A DNA stretch of 64,000 bases from Lewinellaceae bacterium (GCA_020636095.1 JACJYN010000006.1:434001-498000); one strand, 5' to 3'; positions 54,704 to 63,551 are shown, numbered from the stretch's first letter. A program made the numbers and translations. The notes: generated by a model not told the origin, from the letters alone.

Positions 54704-55321
54704 ATGAAAGCCAACATTTCACTAGTATTGAATGGCCTGTTGCTCATCGCGGTGGCCTACCTGCTCTCTCAACATCTTTCTTCCGGTGGGGAAAAAGCAA
54801 CGGAGGCCAGCGCCGAGGCTGTCGGAGCAGACGCTCCCCTTAAAATCGTCTACCTCAACGCCGATACCTTGGTCCAGAAATACGATTATTTCCGCCAGCA
54901 GCAGGAAGCACTGGAAAAGCGCCAGGAAGAAGCCGGCCAGCGGCTGAGCCAGAAAGGCGCCGCCCTGGAGAATGAATTCCGGGCAGTACAGGGCAAGATA
55001 CAGCAAGGCTTGCTGGCCCCCAGCCAGATCGCCGACGAGGAAAAGCGCCTGGGCCAGAAACAACAGGTTTTGATGGCCGAACAGGAAAAGCTCCGAAATG
55101 AACTGGTGGCGGAAACCCAGCGCATCCAACTGGAATTGGAAACGGAACTCCGCCAGTCGCTCGACGCCATGCGCGCCCGCCGCGGATATGATTACATCCT
55201 TCAGTACGGGCAGGGCTCCAGCGTGCTGCTGGCCTCCGACAGCCTGGATATCACTACCGAAGTGCTGGAAATCCTCAACGAGAAAAAAGCGGAGGGGGAT
55301 GAGAAGCCATCCGATAATTGA
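54704..55321 (+). CDS. OmpH/Skp-family periplasmic chaperone-like protein
   Basis: 205 residues. An uncleaved or signal-type N-terminal membrane segment (SLVLNGLLLIAVAYLLSQHL) is followed by the family start LKIVYLNADTLVQKYDYF (near 47), a long charged coiled coil (about 65-150, rich in Gln/Glu/Lys) and the C-terminal IQLELETELRQSLDAMRARR with GYDYILQYG. Skp-like proteins hold unfolded outer-membrane proteins in the periplasm by tentacle-like helices. Here the N-terminal segment may keep it membrane-anchored. It has its own consensus promoter. Confidence 0.9.
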   Translation: MKANISLVLNGLLLIAVAYLLSQHLSSGGEKATEASAEAVGADAPLKIVYLNADTLVQKYDYFRQQQEALEKRQEEAGQRLSQKGAALENEFRAVQGKIQQGLLAPSQIADEEKRLGQKQQVLMAEQEKLRNELVAETQRIQLELETELRQSLDAMRARRGYDYILQYGQGSSVLLASDSLDITTEVLEILNEKKAEGDEKPSDN

Positions 55322-55331
55322 GCGGTTGAAA

Positions 55332-55542
55332 ACTACGAAGCCATTCGCCATTTGCCAGAACCTGCCCCAAAACCCAAACCTGGGGCAAAGAACGGATACT
55401 TGGAGCCTGGATTCCTGCATTTAGCGACGTGAGAGTAATAACTGTCGGGTTTAGTAGGGCAGCGACACTTATTGATCGCACGTCGCTTAAAGGCAGAATC
55501 CTGCGAATGCCGAACAGCTAAAAGCGAACGGCCGAAAGTAGC
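55332..55542. repeat. Palindromic element, about 210 bp, related to the one at 33368
   Basis: An inner inverted pair is clear: GGATTCCTGCATTTAGCGAC (from 55409) against the inverted 55480-55501, reading GGATTCTGCCTTTAAGCGAC. Outer arms (ACTACGAAGCCATTCGCC on the left) match only loosely. CAGAACCTG and GCCTGGATTCCTGC blocks are shared with 33368-33509. It fills the gap between the OmpH-like gene and the GNAT gene. Confidence 0.6.
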
Positions 55543-55550
55543 TCACCGGC

Positions 55551-56072
55551 TTACACCTCCTTCCGCCACAGCCCCAGCCCCTCATCCACAGTGATTTGCT
55601 CAAAACCGATCTTCTCCAGCACCCGTTCTGAGGCAATATGCCCTACCGGTACTGTAGCGATAACCGCGTCCAGACGGGCGTCCCGGGCCAGCCACTTGCA
55701 GAGCGCCCCGGCCGCTTCGGTAGCCAGCCCCCGGCCGGCGTAGCGGGGGTCGATAAAGTAACCGATCATGCTTTCGCCTCGTTCATCCGGTAGGCCGCCC
55801 AGGCCGATGCCGCCGATGCGCCGGTTGTCCAACTGATGGACGACAATCCAGTGGGTGAACCAGGCGTAGTCTTCCGGGTAAGCTTCAACTTTTTGCAGGC
55901 AGAATTCTTGAATGGATTCTATATATTCGGCATCGAACTCGGGCGTTAATTGAACCTCAAAAGGATTCAAGCCCAACTGCTCCTGCAGTTGGCCCATGTC
56001 GTTGATCAAAAGGTATAATTGCTCCAGGCTCAGGGCGATGAGCCGGAGGCGGGAAGTGGTTATTTCCAGCAT
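55551..56072 (-). CDS. GNAT-family N-acetyltransferase (RimJ/RimL-like)
   Basis: 173 residues. MLEITTSRLRLIALSLEQL is the typical start of the RimJ/RimL branch; the acetyl-CoA loop is in YFIDPRYAGRGLATEAAGAL (near 115), and SERVLEKIGFEQI near 150 is the last GNAT motif. The substrate (a protein N-terminus, an amino acid or an antibiotic) cannot be told. It is a single gene, with no consensus promoter seen. Confidence 0.9.
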   Translation of the reverse strand: MLEITTSRLRLIALSLEQLYLLINDMGQLQEQLGLNPFEVQLTPEFDAEYIESIQEFCLQKVEAYPEDYAWFTHWIVVHQLDNRRIGGIGLGGLPDERGESMIGYFIDPRYAGRGLATEAAGALCKWLARDARLDAVIATVPVGHIASERVLEKIGFEQITVDEGLGLWRKEV

Positions 56073-56298
56073 TTGGAATAAAGTTGTGTTGAAGTAATGA
56101 ATGGATACGGCCAGAGCAGCTGGCCGGAAAGCACTACTTTTGCTTTATTCCAGGCAGGAAAGTGAAACGGTGAATGAAAGTTGTGGTCAGCGGCATTGAT
56201 TTATGAAGTGTAAAGGTAATAAATGTAACGGATTAATAACCGCTGCGTTATGAAAACACTTGCAGCGTATATCTATTATGGTATAACAGCAAAATAAA

Positions 56299-56613
56299 AT
56301 GATGAAAACATTTGCAGCCTTTGTTTACGCTGTCATCTATATTCCCACCTATATTTATGTGTCAATATGCTTAGGGCCCGCTGATTATTCCTGGCTCAAG
56401 AGGCTTTCAACGGCTGAATATATATTTAATGTGATACTGCTGCTTTATTTCCCCATCATTGCCCTCTTATATATGTGGTGGGGCATTAAATTCAAATATG
56501 ATATTGAACAGAAAATGTTAACCGCAACCCTATTGTGGTTTGCAGGCTGGCTTTTGCTGTTGATCGCATTAGGGATAGCCTTTTCAAGAATACCAAATTT
56601 CGGTTTGGATTGA
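56299..56613 (+). CDS. Small membrane protein of unknown function
   Basis: 104 residues with three membrane segments (FVYAVIYIPTYIYVSICL, YIFNVILLLYFPIIALLYMW, LWFAGWLLLLIALGIAF). No family recognised. A 15-codon frame at 56250 begins MKTLAAYIYYG, nearly the same as this gene's MKTFAAFVYAV, suggesting partial duplication of its start. Its 3' end runs directly into a fragment of an SprB-like protein. AT-rich. Confidence 0.6.
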   Translation: MMKTFAAFVYAVIYIPTYIYVSICLGPADYSWLKRLSTAEYIFNVILLLYFPIIALLYMWWGIKFKYDIEQKMLTATLLWFAGWLLLLIALGIAFSRIPNFGLD

Positions 56614-57144
56614 CCCGTTCGCGCGAGACTCCACCTTTGCCGTTGGCTACGGCGCCTTTACGGTGACTAATGCGGCAGGATGTACGTTGAGCCAATCGGT
56701 TACTATTGATGATTGTTGTGACCTCAGTATATATTTTGACGAACGAAAATATAGAGATGGCGATGTCATTACTTTCACTCCTGAGAATGTAATGTTTGGG
56801 ATCGTTTTTCTGGAGGTATGGGACATACTTAACCTCCCCAATATAGATTATACTTGGGAAATCAATGGTAAAATTTATGCTGGAAACCGGATTGCTCTGC
56901 GGGTAATCGACTTTTATGACCCGCCTTTAACCCCACCTTTTGGCTCTGCTTCTGATTTATTCTTACGAGTCATGATGGCATCTGCCCCCAAAGTATAACG
57001 GTTTCAGTCAATGATTCGCAAATTGATGTGGCGGATTATTTGCCGCCGGAGAAAGTGCTGGTCAAAATAATAGATCGAACAGGAAACTCACATGTAAGCC
57101 AGGCAATGGATGGAATGTTATATGCCTCGTTTCTTTCAACCTGA
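56606..57144 (+). pseudogene. Frameshifted fragment of an SprB-like surface protein
   Basis: Frame 2 reads ARDSTFAVGYGAFTVTNAAG and CTLSQSVTIDDCCDLSIYFD, the pattern of SprB/Ig-like repeats in T9SS proteins, without a start, and stops at 56998. Shifting frame near 56980 continues sensibly (SITVSVNDSQIDVADYLPPE, RTGNSHVSQAMDGML) to a stop at 57144. So a piece of a larger gene has lost its 5' end, and a small indel breaks it. Confidence 0.55.
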
Positions 57145-57286
57145 AGTATTTGAATATTTGAATCTGATACTACATTTCATATTGATCAGGAAAATTCACA
57201 TGTAACTCAGTTTGGGCTAAACCTCAACTCTGAAGCCAGACATATGTTAAGTTATCCACCTTCAAGCGATGAATACACGTTAGCTA

Positions 57287-57449
57287 AGAGCGTGTTGGGG
57301 ATTTACTTTTGATGTCGAAAATGAGCAGATTTTGGTTCTCAGGAAGCCATTTTTGAGCCGCATAGCATCGCTACGTGGCGAAAAAATGGCGAAATGAGGT
57401 TCAAAAGAGGCACATTTGCAGGCCAAAGGGTAAATCCCCAACACGCTCT
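57287..57449. repeat. 163-bp palindromic element with perfect 20-bp terminal repeats
   Basis: AGAGCGTGTTGGGGATTTAC at 57287-57306 is perfectly inverted at 57430-57449. The arms remain similar inward, and the centre is a GCCGCATAGC / GCTACGTGGC near-palindrome. The centre matches, inverted, the element at 28894-29134, whose ends (AGCATGTTGGG) also resemble these. No flanking duplication is visible. Confidence 0.85.
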
Positions 57450-57713
57450 AAAAGAATTTTCCCTGTGCAAAAGCATTATGTTGAACGGCTCTTTCCATAT
57501 TTTTATCTTACGGATACGGATTTAATAGGGCATCTCACACCTTCCTTACAGGTTCCGATTTCAATAAATTATCCTGATTATAACAAATGGAAGGTGTTAT
57601 ACAACCGTTTGTGGATAATATATAACAAGGAAGTCATACATGTTTTATCAAATGCAGTATCATCTTTTAATCTCGCCAATTTTGAGTTGAATAATCCATT
57701 TATCTTTGAATAA
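57450..57713 (+). pseudogene. Possible gene remnant downstream of the palindromic element
   Basis: An open frame continuing out of the element reads KHYVERLFPYFYLTDTDLIG, INYPDYNKWKVLYNRLWIIY and SFNLANFELNNPFIFE before its stop. The amino-acid pattern is protein-like, but its only start is inside the element. It may be the 3' part of a gene whose 5' end was replaced. Confidence 0.3.
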
Positions 57714-57733
57714 CCGATTTATTTTCAGAGTTT

Positions 57734-57910
57734 ATGAAAAAAAATAGTGAAGCAGGTAACCATTTTATTATCGTAGTAATATTAATCTTGTTTTCCTTTC
57801 TTCCTGGCTGTACGCCCAAAACTAAGGAAGGCGTACTACCGGAAAAATTGCTGGAAAGATTTATTATGGAAAAGTATGGGGTTAATCCCAACAAGCTGGG
57901 GATACAGTAA
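57734..57910 (+). CDS. Short lipoprotein, probably the 5' part of a split gene
   Basis: 58 residues. A lipoprotein signal (HFIIVVILILFSFLPGC) and about 35 mature residues (LPEKLLERFIMEKYGVNPNK) end at TAA 57908-57910, which overlaps the next ATG (TAATG). Joined by a one-base shift to the following frame, the product would be about 298 residues and would parallel the 280-residue lipoprotein at 58626. So it may be either a real small lipoprotein or one half of a frameshifted gene. Confidence 0.5.
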   Translation: MKKNSEAGNHFIIVVILILFSFLPGCTPKTKEGVLPEKLLERFIMEKYGVNPNKLGIQ

Positions 57911-58632
57911 TGTACGCTTTTAATCATCGGCTTTACCTGCCCGAGCTTAAACTCGAGATGATATTTCCGATAATTCCAGGTGGACACTCTGAGCCTTGTA
58001 TCATCTTTTTCGACCAAAATAATATGCGTTTTTACCACAAGTGCAACAGCGGCGGATACATCTCTTCGGGAATGTTGCTGCACAACCGTGTAAAGCCATT
58101 CCTTCTTGAAAAAGCGCCTGAGCAAGAGTATTTGGCACTGCCAGATTCACTCTATTACAGGCAAAGAGGGGAACACCCGGTAAGTATACTTGAGAGTTAC
58201 CTCAACGATGCCTTTGTAAACGAACCGATTTCAGAATCCTTGTTTCTTGAGATACTGGATACATACTTCAAAGGATTGGCATACTCAAGGGTGAAATTAG
58301 AAGCAGAAGAATTTATTGCCCAGGCTAGTATAGCATTGCATGACCTTATACAAAAGAGCATTACAAAGGAATTTCCCTGTTCTCAGGAATGTATTAGGTA
58401 CGTCGTATACGAACTCAACGGGCTTAGAGAGCCAACTGAAAGTGCATTTGGGACTTATAAAGCTATATATCAATCTAGAAATGCGGACGCTAAAATTGTT
58501 TCCATTAAACTGGACATTGGTAAACTCAGGAGCACAGGGCCTCCGTATTATAGTAATGCGGATAAATACTACTATACCCTGGAAGCCGATAGAATATTGT
58601 TAGCGCCTTTGCCTCCTTCGATATTATGGTAA
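57910..58632 (+). CDS. Unknown protein paralogous to the following lipoprotein
   Basis: 240 residues, with no signal peptide of its own. It shares a pattern with the 58626 protein: PELKLEMIFPIIPGGHSEPC / PSLPELSMGSRPC near the start, and YLNDAFVNEPISESLFLEIL with DTYF / FLNDKFGDTGIPEGFLEDFL with NTYF in the middle. Its start overlaps the stop of the short lipoprotein upstream, and its end overlaps the next start by 7 bases. It belongs to an unrecognised lipoprotein family, probably disconnected from its export signal. Confidence 0.6.
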   Translation: MYAFNHRLYLPELKLEMIFPIIPGGHSEPCIIFFDQNNMRFYHKCNSGGYISSGMLLHNRVKPFLLEKAPEQEYLALPDSLYYRQRGEHPVSILESYLNDAFVNEPISESLFLEILDTYFKGLAYSRVKLEAEEFIAQASIALHDLIQKSITKEFPCSQECIRYVVYELNGLREPTESAFGTYKAIYQSRNADAKIVSIKLDIGKLRSTGPPYYSNADKYYYTLEADRILLAPLPPSILW

Positions 58633-59468
58633 GCCACGAAATTTTTCATAACCGCTGCTCATTTTTGCTTCTGATAATGCTCACCCTAGGTTGCAACCCG
58701 GCTCAGCCAGATAATGTAATGTTTGACGCTGATAGGATGTTAATGGAGTACTTGAGAGCAGATTTACCAATAGGCAGATACCTCCTTGATGACAATGCAT
58801 TTTTAAAAAGTATGGATACCCTTCCTGATTTCGAAGTTCGGTTGGTTCGTCCTTCACTTCCAGAACTTTCAATGGGTTCGAGGCCTTGCCTAATCATTCA
58901 GGACTTAAAAACTGGCAAATGTTACAGTGCCTGTCGCCCTGTTATGTATTACGCTTTTTCCGGTGGAAATGCTAAGGAAGCCTTAAATCCTATTCCTGGT
59001 ATTGGAAGAGTCTCAGGCACCATTCTTTATCATAAAGACCATTGCAGCAACCTAATTGCCTTGGAACCCTTTCTTAATGATAAGTTTGGGGATACAGGCA
59101 TCCCTGAAGGATTTTTAGAGGACTTTTTGAATACCTATTTCAGGGTTTCTAGTCGTATGAGTGGGGTTGAGCCAACCACTTATGAAGAATTAGAAGAAAT
59201 GGTAAAAGCTGAATTAAAAGGCCTTGATGAGGACATTGAAGGCAAAGATTTTATCCAGGCCTATTCCTGGGAATTGGCTTCGACACTTGCAAGGATAAAA
59301 GAGGCAGAAAGGGTCAACTTCGCTTACAAGCAATTTTTGTATAAAAACTATGGCCCATACGGTATCGCAATAAGGGTCTACCGAATATCTTTCTGCCCTT
59401 TTGAAGAAAGGGCAAAAAAAGAGGACACCGGCCCTTTCCAATACAGAATCGCCATTGACGAAATTTAA
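58626..59468 (+). CDS. Lipoprotein of an unrecognised family
   Basis: 280 residues. Signal region with lipobox Cys in LLLIMLTLGCNPAQ; the start at 58626 overlaps the previous gene by 7 bases. The mature part has RPCLIIQDLKTGKCYSACRP, FLNDKFGDTGIPEGFLEDFL and a helical C-terminus (DFIQAYSWELASTLARIKEA), followed by YGPYGIAIRVYRISFCPF. It is the intact paralogue of the 57734/57910 unit. Function unknown; low GC like its neighbours. Confidence 0.7.
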   Translation: MVSHEIFHNRCSFLLLIMLTLGCNPAQPDNVMFDADRMLMEYLRADLPIGRYLLDDNAFLKSMDTLPDFEVRLVRPSLPELSMGSRPCLIIQDLKTGKCYSACRPVMYYAFSGGNAKEALNPIPGIGRVSGTILYHKDHCSNLIALEPFLNDKFGDTGIPEGFLEDFLNTYFRVSSRMSGVEPTTYEELEEMVKAELKGLDEDIEGKDFIQAYSWELASTLARIKEAERVNFAYKQFLYKNYGPYGIAIRVYRISFCPFEERAKKEDTGPFQYRIAIDEI

Positions 59469-59491
59469 ACTTCTTCCAAAATCGCTCCATC

Positions 59492-59884
59492 ATGAACCAC
59501 CTCTTCACCACCGCGCTCCTCCTCCTCACCCTACTCTCCGCCCAAGCCACAATAGAAGTCACCCCGCTGGCCGGCTGCCTTTGCGAAGGCGGCAGCGCCC
59601 CCCAGCAAGCCTTTGAGTTGACTGCCGAAGGCACCGCCGGCCCCTTCACCTTTAGATGGGCCGGCCCCAATGGCTATTCCTCCCCGGAGCAAAACCCAAC
59701 GGATATCACAGCGGCCGGCGATTATACCGTAGACGTCACCAATTCCTTCGGGTGCACTTTCCAGTACGACATCACCATCCCCGCCTGCCCTGCTCCCTCC
59801 TTTTCCGGAGACAAAACCGAAACCTGCCCGGGCCATTATCGTGCGACGGTGACCGATGGCCTGGGTATTGTGGATAGTACCTGA
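59492..59884 (+). pseudogene. Truncated SprB-like secreted protein
   Basis: 130 codons. A signal peptide (MNHLFTTALLLLTLLSAQA) and one SprB/Ig-like repeat (FTFRWAGPNGYSSPEQNPTD, AAGDYTVDVTNSFGCTFQYD), then a second repeat breaking off at a TGA after GLGIVDST. Such proteins normally run to many hundreds of residues and end in a T9SS domain, which is missing. GC-rich, unlike the lipoproteins before it. It could be expressed as a short secreted protein. Confidence 0.6.
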
Positions 59885-60024
59885 CAAAAAACATAAAAAA
59901 AGCCCTCCAAAATTTGCTCGTTTCCAAAATTTGCCTGTTCTTAGCCCTGAACAACCACAGCGCTCACAAACACAAACACTAATTTGTCCTTCGGCAGCAC
60001 TAAGTCAATTTCTACCCTGTTGCG

Positions 60025-60175
60025 CTTAGCTTGGCTTATTGAGTTTCATGATTTAATAAGGGAAGTGATGTCGGCTGGCGACTCCGCCATGATCTGCGTT
60101 GCCGCTCGCCTGTCGACTATCACGATTTAAATGGATTCCCTGTTTATTTTATGAATGCCAATTAGCCAAGCTAAG
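60025..60175. repeat. 151-bp palindromic element
   Basis: CTTAGCTTGGCT (60025-60036) is inverted at 60164-60175, and the arms continue with ATTG, TTCAT and AATAA blocks in matching positions. No target duplication is seen. The 59885-60024 stretch before it holds two CCAAAATTTG copies and no gene. Confidence 0.65.
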
Positions 60176-60344
60176 AGTAAACCAACCAACATCGCCCGAA
60201 CGGCTTCTGCCTGAAATGGTATGGCAACTGGTATGCCTTCCAGCAACTATAGCCAGGACGGCCAGGCATTCGTATGCCTTTTACAGAGGTGATGCCTGAG
60301 TTTCGGAATAGCAGAGCAAGGAACGCTCCGTTAAAAGCCACGGG

Positions 60345-60588
60345 TATGCCCGACAATGAAGAAAAAGTCTGTTCTGTACTGAACTACGGATGGTTTTCCT
60401 GATCCTGCGGGCTTCGGCATGAGCTCAGTCGAGCGGTATGGGACAGGTAGTGCATTTAGAGTGGCACTTCCCCTTCGGGGACTGAGGGGCTTGCGAGGGC
60501 AAATGCACTACCTGTCCCGCTCAACGGGAAAACTTATTGCAACGCAGTATAAAAATCATCGCTATGCCCGACAATGAAGAAAAAGTCT
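60345..60588 (+). repeat. 26-bp direct repeats flanking a small palindrome
   Basis: The 26 bases beginning TATGCCCGACAATGAAGAAA occur at 60345-60370 and, identical, at 60563-60588. Each copy contains an ATG followed by the codons for MPDNEEKV before a stop soon after. They bracket the palindrome at 60440-60518. This may mark a duplication during insertion. Confidence 0.6.
60440..60518. repeat. Palindrome with 18-bp perfect inverted ends
   Basis: GGGACAGGTAGTGCATTT (60440-60457) is exactly inverted at 60501-60518; GAGCG on the outside is also mirrored, with a 4-base interruption on the left. The interior has CCCCTTCGGGG, a small stable hairpin. Confidence 0.7.
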
Positions 60589-60604
60589 TATAAACAATTG
60601 GCCT

Positions 60605-63535
60605 ATGATCCAACGACGCTTACTCAACGCACTCTTTCTCCTTTTCGCTCTAACTTCCCTGTCCGCCCAGGGCTGGGAAGCCATCCAAGCCGAAAAGTTC
60701 GACGGCTCGGGCTTTCCTGTTAATTTACAGGGGATGCAAGGTTTCCACGCCGTGGGCTTTGTACGCGGCACCTACGGCTCCACCGGGCTGCCCGGAGACC
60801 TCTGCGCCCTGTTGCAACCCTACGCCAGCGGCAGCCTGATCGCGATGCAAACCAACCTGGAACCCGGCTTTGAGTACCGGCTGAAACTCCAGGCCAAGGC
60901 CTTTGGCCAGGGGCAAAAGCTTCGTTTTTCCTTCCATACCGCCCCCAGCAGCGGCGGCGCAGCCGCCGGGCCGGACATCGCTCTGCCTTCTATCGGCATG
61001 GACGACCCTTCGCTGCCCGGTACAGAAGTTGCTTCCGCTGCCTTTACAGTAGATGCGGCGGGCACTTATTGGGCCATTGCCCAGGCGCTGGGAGATAGCC
61101 CTTCGGGCTGGGTGCGGTATGATGATATGGTGTTGGAAAGGCGGCCAGTGGAGGGCTGCCCGAGCGTGGCTGGGCCGGATAGGGAGATCTGTCTAGGCGA
61201 TACAGTGCAGCTTGGGACAGGGTGTTTGCCCGATCCACATCCTCTGGATAGCTTGGAATATTGCTATCACTGGATGCCGGAAACGGGGTTGGACGATCTG
61301 GAAAGCGCAAGGCCTAACGCTACGCCACAGGAGACAACAGCTTATTCGGTATTTGTCACTACTTCACAGGGAGAATTGGTAGCTGAAGATGAAGTCACCG
61401 TTACGGTTAATACAGCTGAGGTGAGAATCTTGCCTGAAGATCCATCCCTTTGCTACCGCGATATGCCGGGCGCAAGGCCGGGCCGGGAGGCGCCTGCTTC
61501 CGAAAACCGGGCAAGCAGTTGCACTCAGGATTTTGTAGCATTGAGCCTCGACGGGGCGTCCACGGCTATACAATGGAGTACCGGAAGCACAGGCGATTCG
61601 ATAGAAGTGTATGAACCGGGCTTTTATTCCGTCTCCGTTACGGATGCCAATGGCTGCCCCGGGAGCGCTGAGGTGGAGGTGGGTATGTGTACGGCTACTC
61701 CTTTGGCCATTACAGCCAGCAGCCCTCAGCTTTGTGAGGATACGGTTATGCTTTCTGTTGACGGCGCTTTCGCGGCTTATGCCTGGAGCGACGGCAGCAC
61801 CTCGCCGGTATTGCAGGCTACTGCTGCCGGCGTTTATGCTGTAACGGTAGAAGACAACGGCGGCTGCCTGGCCATTGACAGCATAACCATTGAGGAGTGC
61901 AACCCTATAGTAGATATCCAAATATTTAATGGTTTTTACGATTGGGCAACAGATACATCCTGGTCGGGCGGGCAAATAGTACCGGATGCGATAGAGAGCA
62001 GCAAAGGCGCCGTTACGGTAGCCAACCTGAACGATACGGATGGAGATACCATTCCGGACTATCAGGATATGTCAGTGACGGCCTCCCCAGCCGGAAGAAA
62101 CGAGATAGACCTGATGAAACTGCTCGTCCTTAAACCGCAGCCCTCCGGTGGCAGCTTGAAACTGCGGGTGCTGGAAGGCGGCCAAAGGGTGAAAATCTGG
62201 AAAATGCCTACCAAGGAGGATTCGCTTGCTTCCTCATCTCCCAACGAATACAGCCTCTCTTTCGTGAATGCTCCCGACAGCCTAACCTACTACCTGGAAG
62301 CTACCAACCACAGCGATACCTTAAGGGATATTGTTATTGAAGCTTCGTACTACGGCAAAAAGGATACGGTGGCGGCGACGGCTTTTTGGGTGGATTCAAA
62401 TAACGTATGGTTTAACCGGAGCATACCTCCTCAGCCTACTTTTGCCGGAGTAAGTTGTGATTGCCCCCCCACTACTATCCCTGCCCCGGACCCAGCAATT
62501 CAACTTTCTGAATGTGGCACATATAGAAGAATAAACTGTGGTTGGATTGCGAATGATATGACGAGATATGGGTTTGGGCCATGTAGAAGAGAATCTATAA
62601 ATTCTATTCCAACTTTAAACTTCCCTGGAGACGCTTCATCCAACAATAAATGGCTGGCTGGAAGGATATTTTGGGAGTTCAGAATAGTTCCTACTTTAAC
62701 GGCTCAACAGTATGATGATTTAAACTTAACGTTTGATGTGACTCGACAAAAACAAATAAACACTTGCCAGATTGTTTCAGGAGGGGGACTTTTTTCAAAT
62801 TGTGATCAAGATATGTTTCCGTGGCTAGCTCAGCAAGATAATGAGAAAGCAAACGATGATGATGGGCAAGGAGGGCTTGGACAAAATGATAATACCCCTT
62901 CACCTACAGGCTTAATATATTCTTTTGATCCCCCTGGGTCAGATTTATATGATATACAAAATGACAATTTGGCTTTCAAGATTTATAGGGCAACATTCAA
63001 AGAGTTTGTTAGGATGAAAATAAATCTCTTTCAAACAAATAATATAAATGGACCTGAAAATACATTGGAAGGTTCCAGAAGTTCGACTAAAATGGATTGG
63101 CATACTACTTTTCACCTCAGGCGTTTTTCCAATGGGTTGTACAAGATGGAATTAGACACAGCCAATGTTTCGGTTAGTTTTCCGGTAAAAGGGTCGAACT
63201 CCGGAAGTAATGGCACCATTACTTTGAAAGTAGAGGATTCAACTGCCGTTACTACCAATGGATACAGAATGGACTTTGACTATTTTGGAGGGAAATGGAG
63301 TATTCATAGGATGGTAAACGGTAGTCCTGCTACAACAATAACCATATCTGAAGGGCCAAGTGGGGCTTGGACACAGGTTTTTGATGGTATTTCCATTACA
63401 ATCATCCAAGGTGGCATTCCTTTTGCACTTAATGACCGTTTTACCTATAGTACTTTTGCCTCTCAAAACCCTCAAGGCAAGGTTAATCAATTGAATATTA
63501 GCAATCAACCTTTCAATGTTTTTGCGCCTTTTTAA
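60605..63535 (+). CDS. Large secreted protein with chimeric composition
   Basis: 976 residues. Signal peptide (MIQRRLLNALFLLFALTSLS), a galactose-binding-like domain (about 25-180: FRYRL-type FEYRLKLQAKAFGQG, WVRYDDMVLERR), then Ig-like repeats (ICLGDTVQLGTG, GFYSVSVTDANGCPGSAEVE, AGVYAVTVEDNGGCLAIDSI) up to about 440 and a beta-rich part to about 620. From about residue 630 (after a C7 run at 62464-62470) the DNA becomes much AT-richer, and the protein changes to an Asn/Thr-rich segment ending NVFAPF. No T9SS sorting domain is seen at the end. The two halves probably have different origins. Confidence 0.8.
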   Translation: MIQRRLLNALFLLFALTSLSAQGWEAIQAEKFDGSGFPVNLQGMQGFHAVGFVRGTYGSTGLPGDLCALLQPYASGSLIAMQTNLEPGFEYRLKLQAKAFGQGQKLRFSFHTAPSSGGAAAGPDIALPSIGMDDPSLPGTEVASAAFTVDAAGTYWAIAQALGDSPSGWVRYDDMVLERRPVEGCPSVAGPDREICLGDTVQLGTGCLPDPHPLDSLEYCYHWMPETGLDDLESARPNATPQETTAYSVFVTTSQGELVAEDEVTVTVNTAEVRILPEDPSLCYRDMPGARPGREAPASENRASSCTQDFVALSLDGASTAIQWSTGSTGDSIEVYEPGFYSVSVTDANGCPGSAEVEVGMCTATPLAITASSPQLCEDTVMLSVDGAFAAYAWSDGSTSPVLQATAAGVYAVTVEDNGGCLAIDSITIEECNPIVDIQIFNGFYDWATDTSWSGGQIVPDAIESSKGAVTVANLNDTDGDTIPDYQDMSVTASPAGRNEIDLMKLLVLKPQPSGGSLKLRVLEGGQRVKIWKMPTKEDSLASSSPNEYSLSFVNAPDSLTYYLEATNHSDTLRDIVIEASYYGKKDTVAATAFWVDSNNVWFNRSIPPQPTFAGVSCDCPPTTIPAPDPAIQLSECGTYRRINCGWIANDMTRYGFGPCRRESINSIPTLNFPGDASSNNKWLAGRIFWEFRIVPTLTAQQYDDLNLTFDVTRQKQINTCQIVSGGGLFSNCDQDMFPWLAQQDNEKANDDDGQGGLGQNDNTPSPTGLIYSFDPPGSDLYDIQNDNLAFKIYRATFKEFVRMKINLFQTNNINGPENTLEGSRSSTKMDWHTTFHLRRFSNGLYKMELDTANVSVSFPVKGSNSGSNGTITLKVEDSTAVTTNGYRMDFDYFGGKWSIHRMVNGSPATTITISEGPSGAWTQVFDGISITIIQGGIPFALNDRFTYSTFASQNPQGKVNQLNISNQPFNVFAPF

Positions 63536-63551
63536 AATCAAAAATACTATT

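Noticed and set aside
57375..57449. Start of an open frame inside the palindromic element
   Set aside because: The element is non-coding; only the sequence after it could be a gene remnant.
60605..63535. Polymorphic toxin with immunity gene downstream
   Set aside because: The C-terminal part shows no nuclease, ADP-ribosyltransferase or other toxin motif, and the next gene has a signal peptide, which does not fit a cytoplasmic immunity protein.
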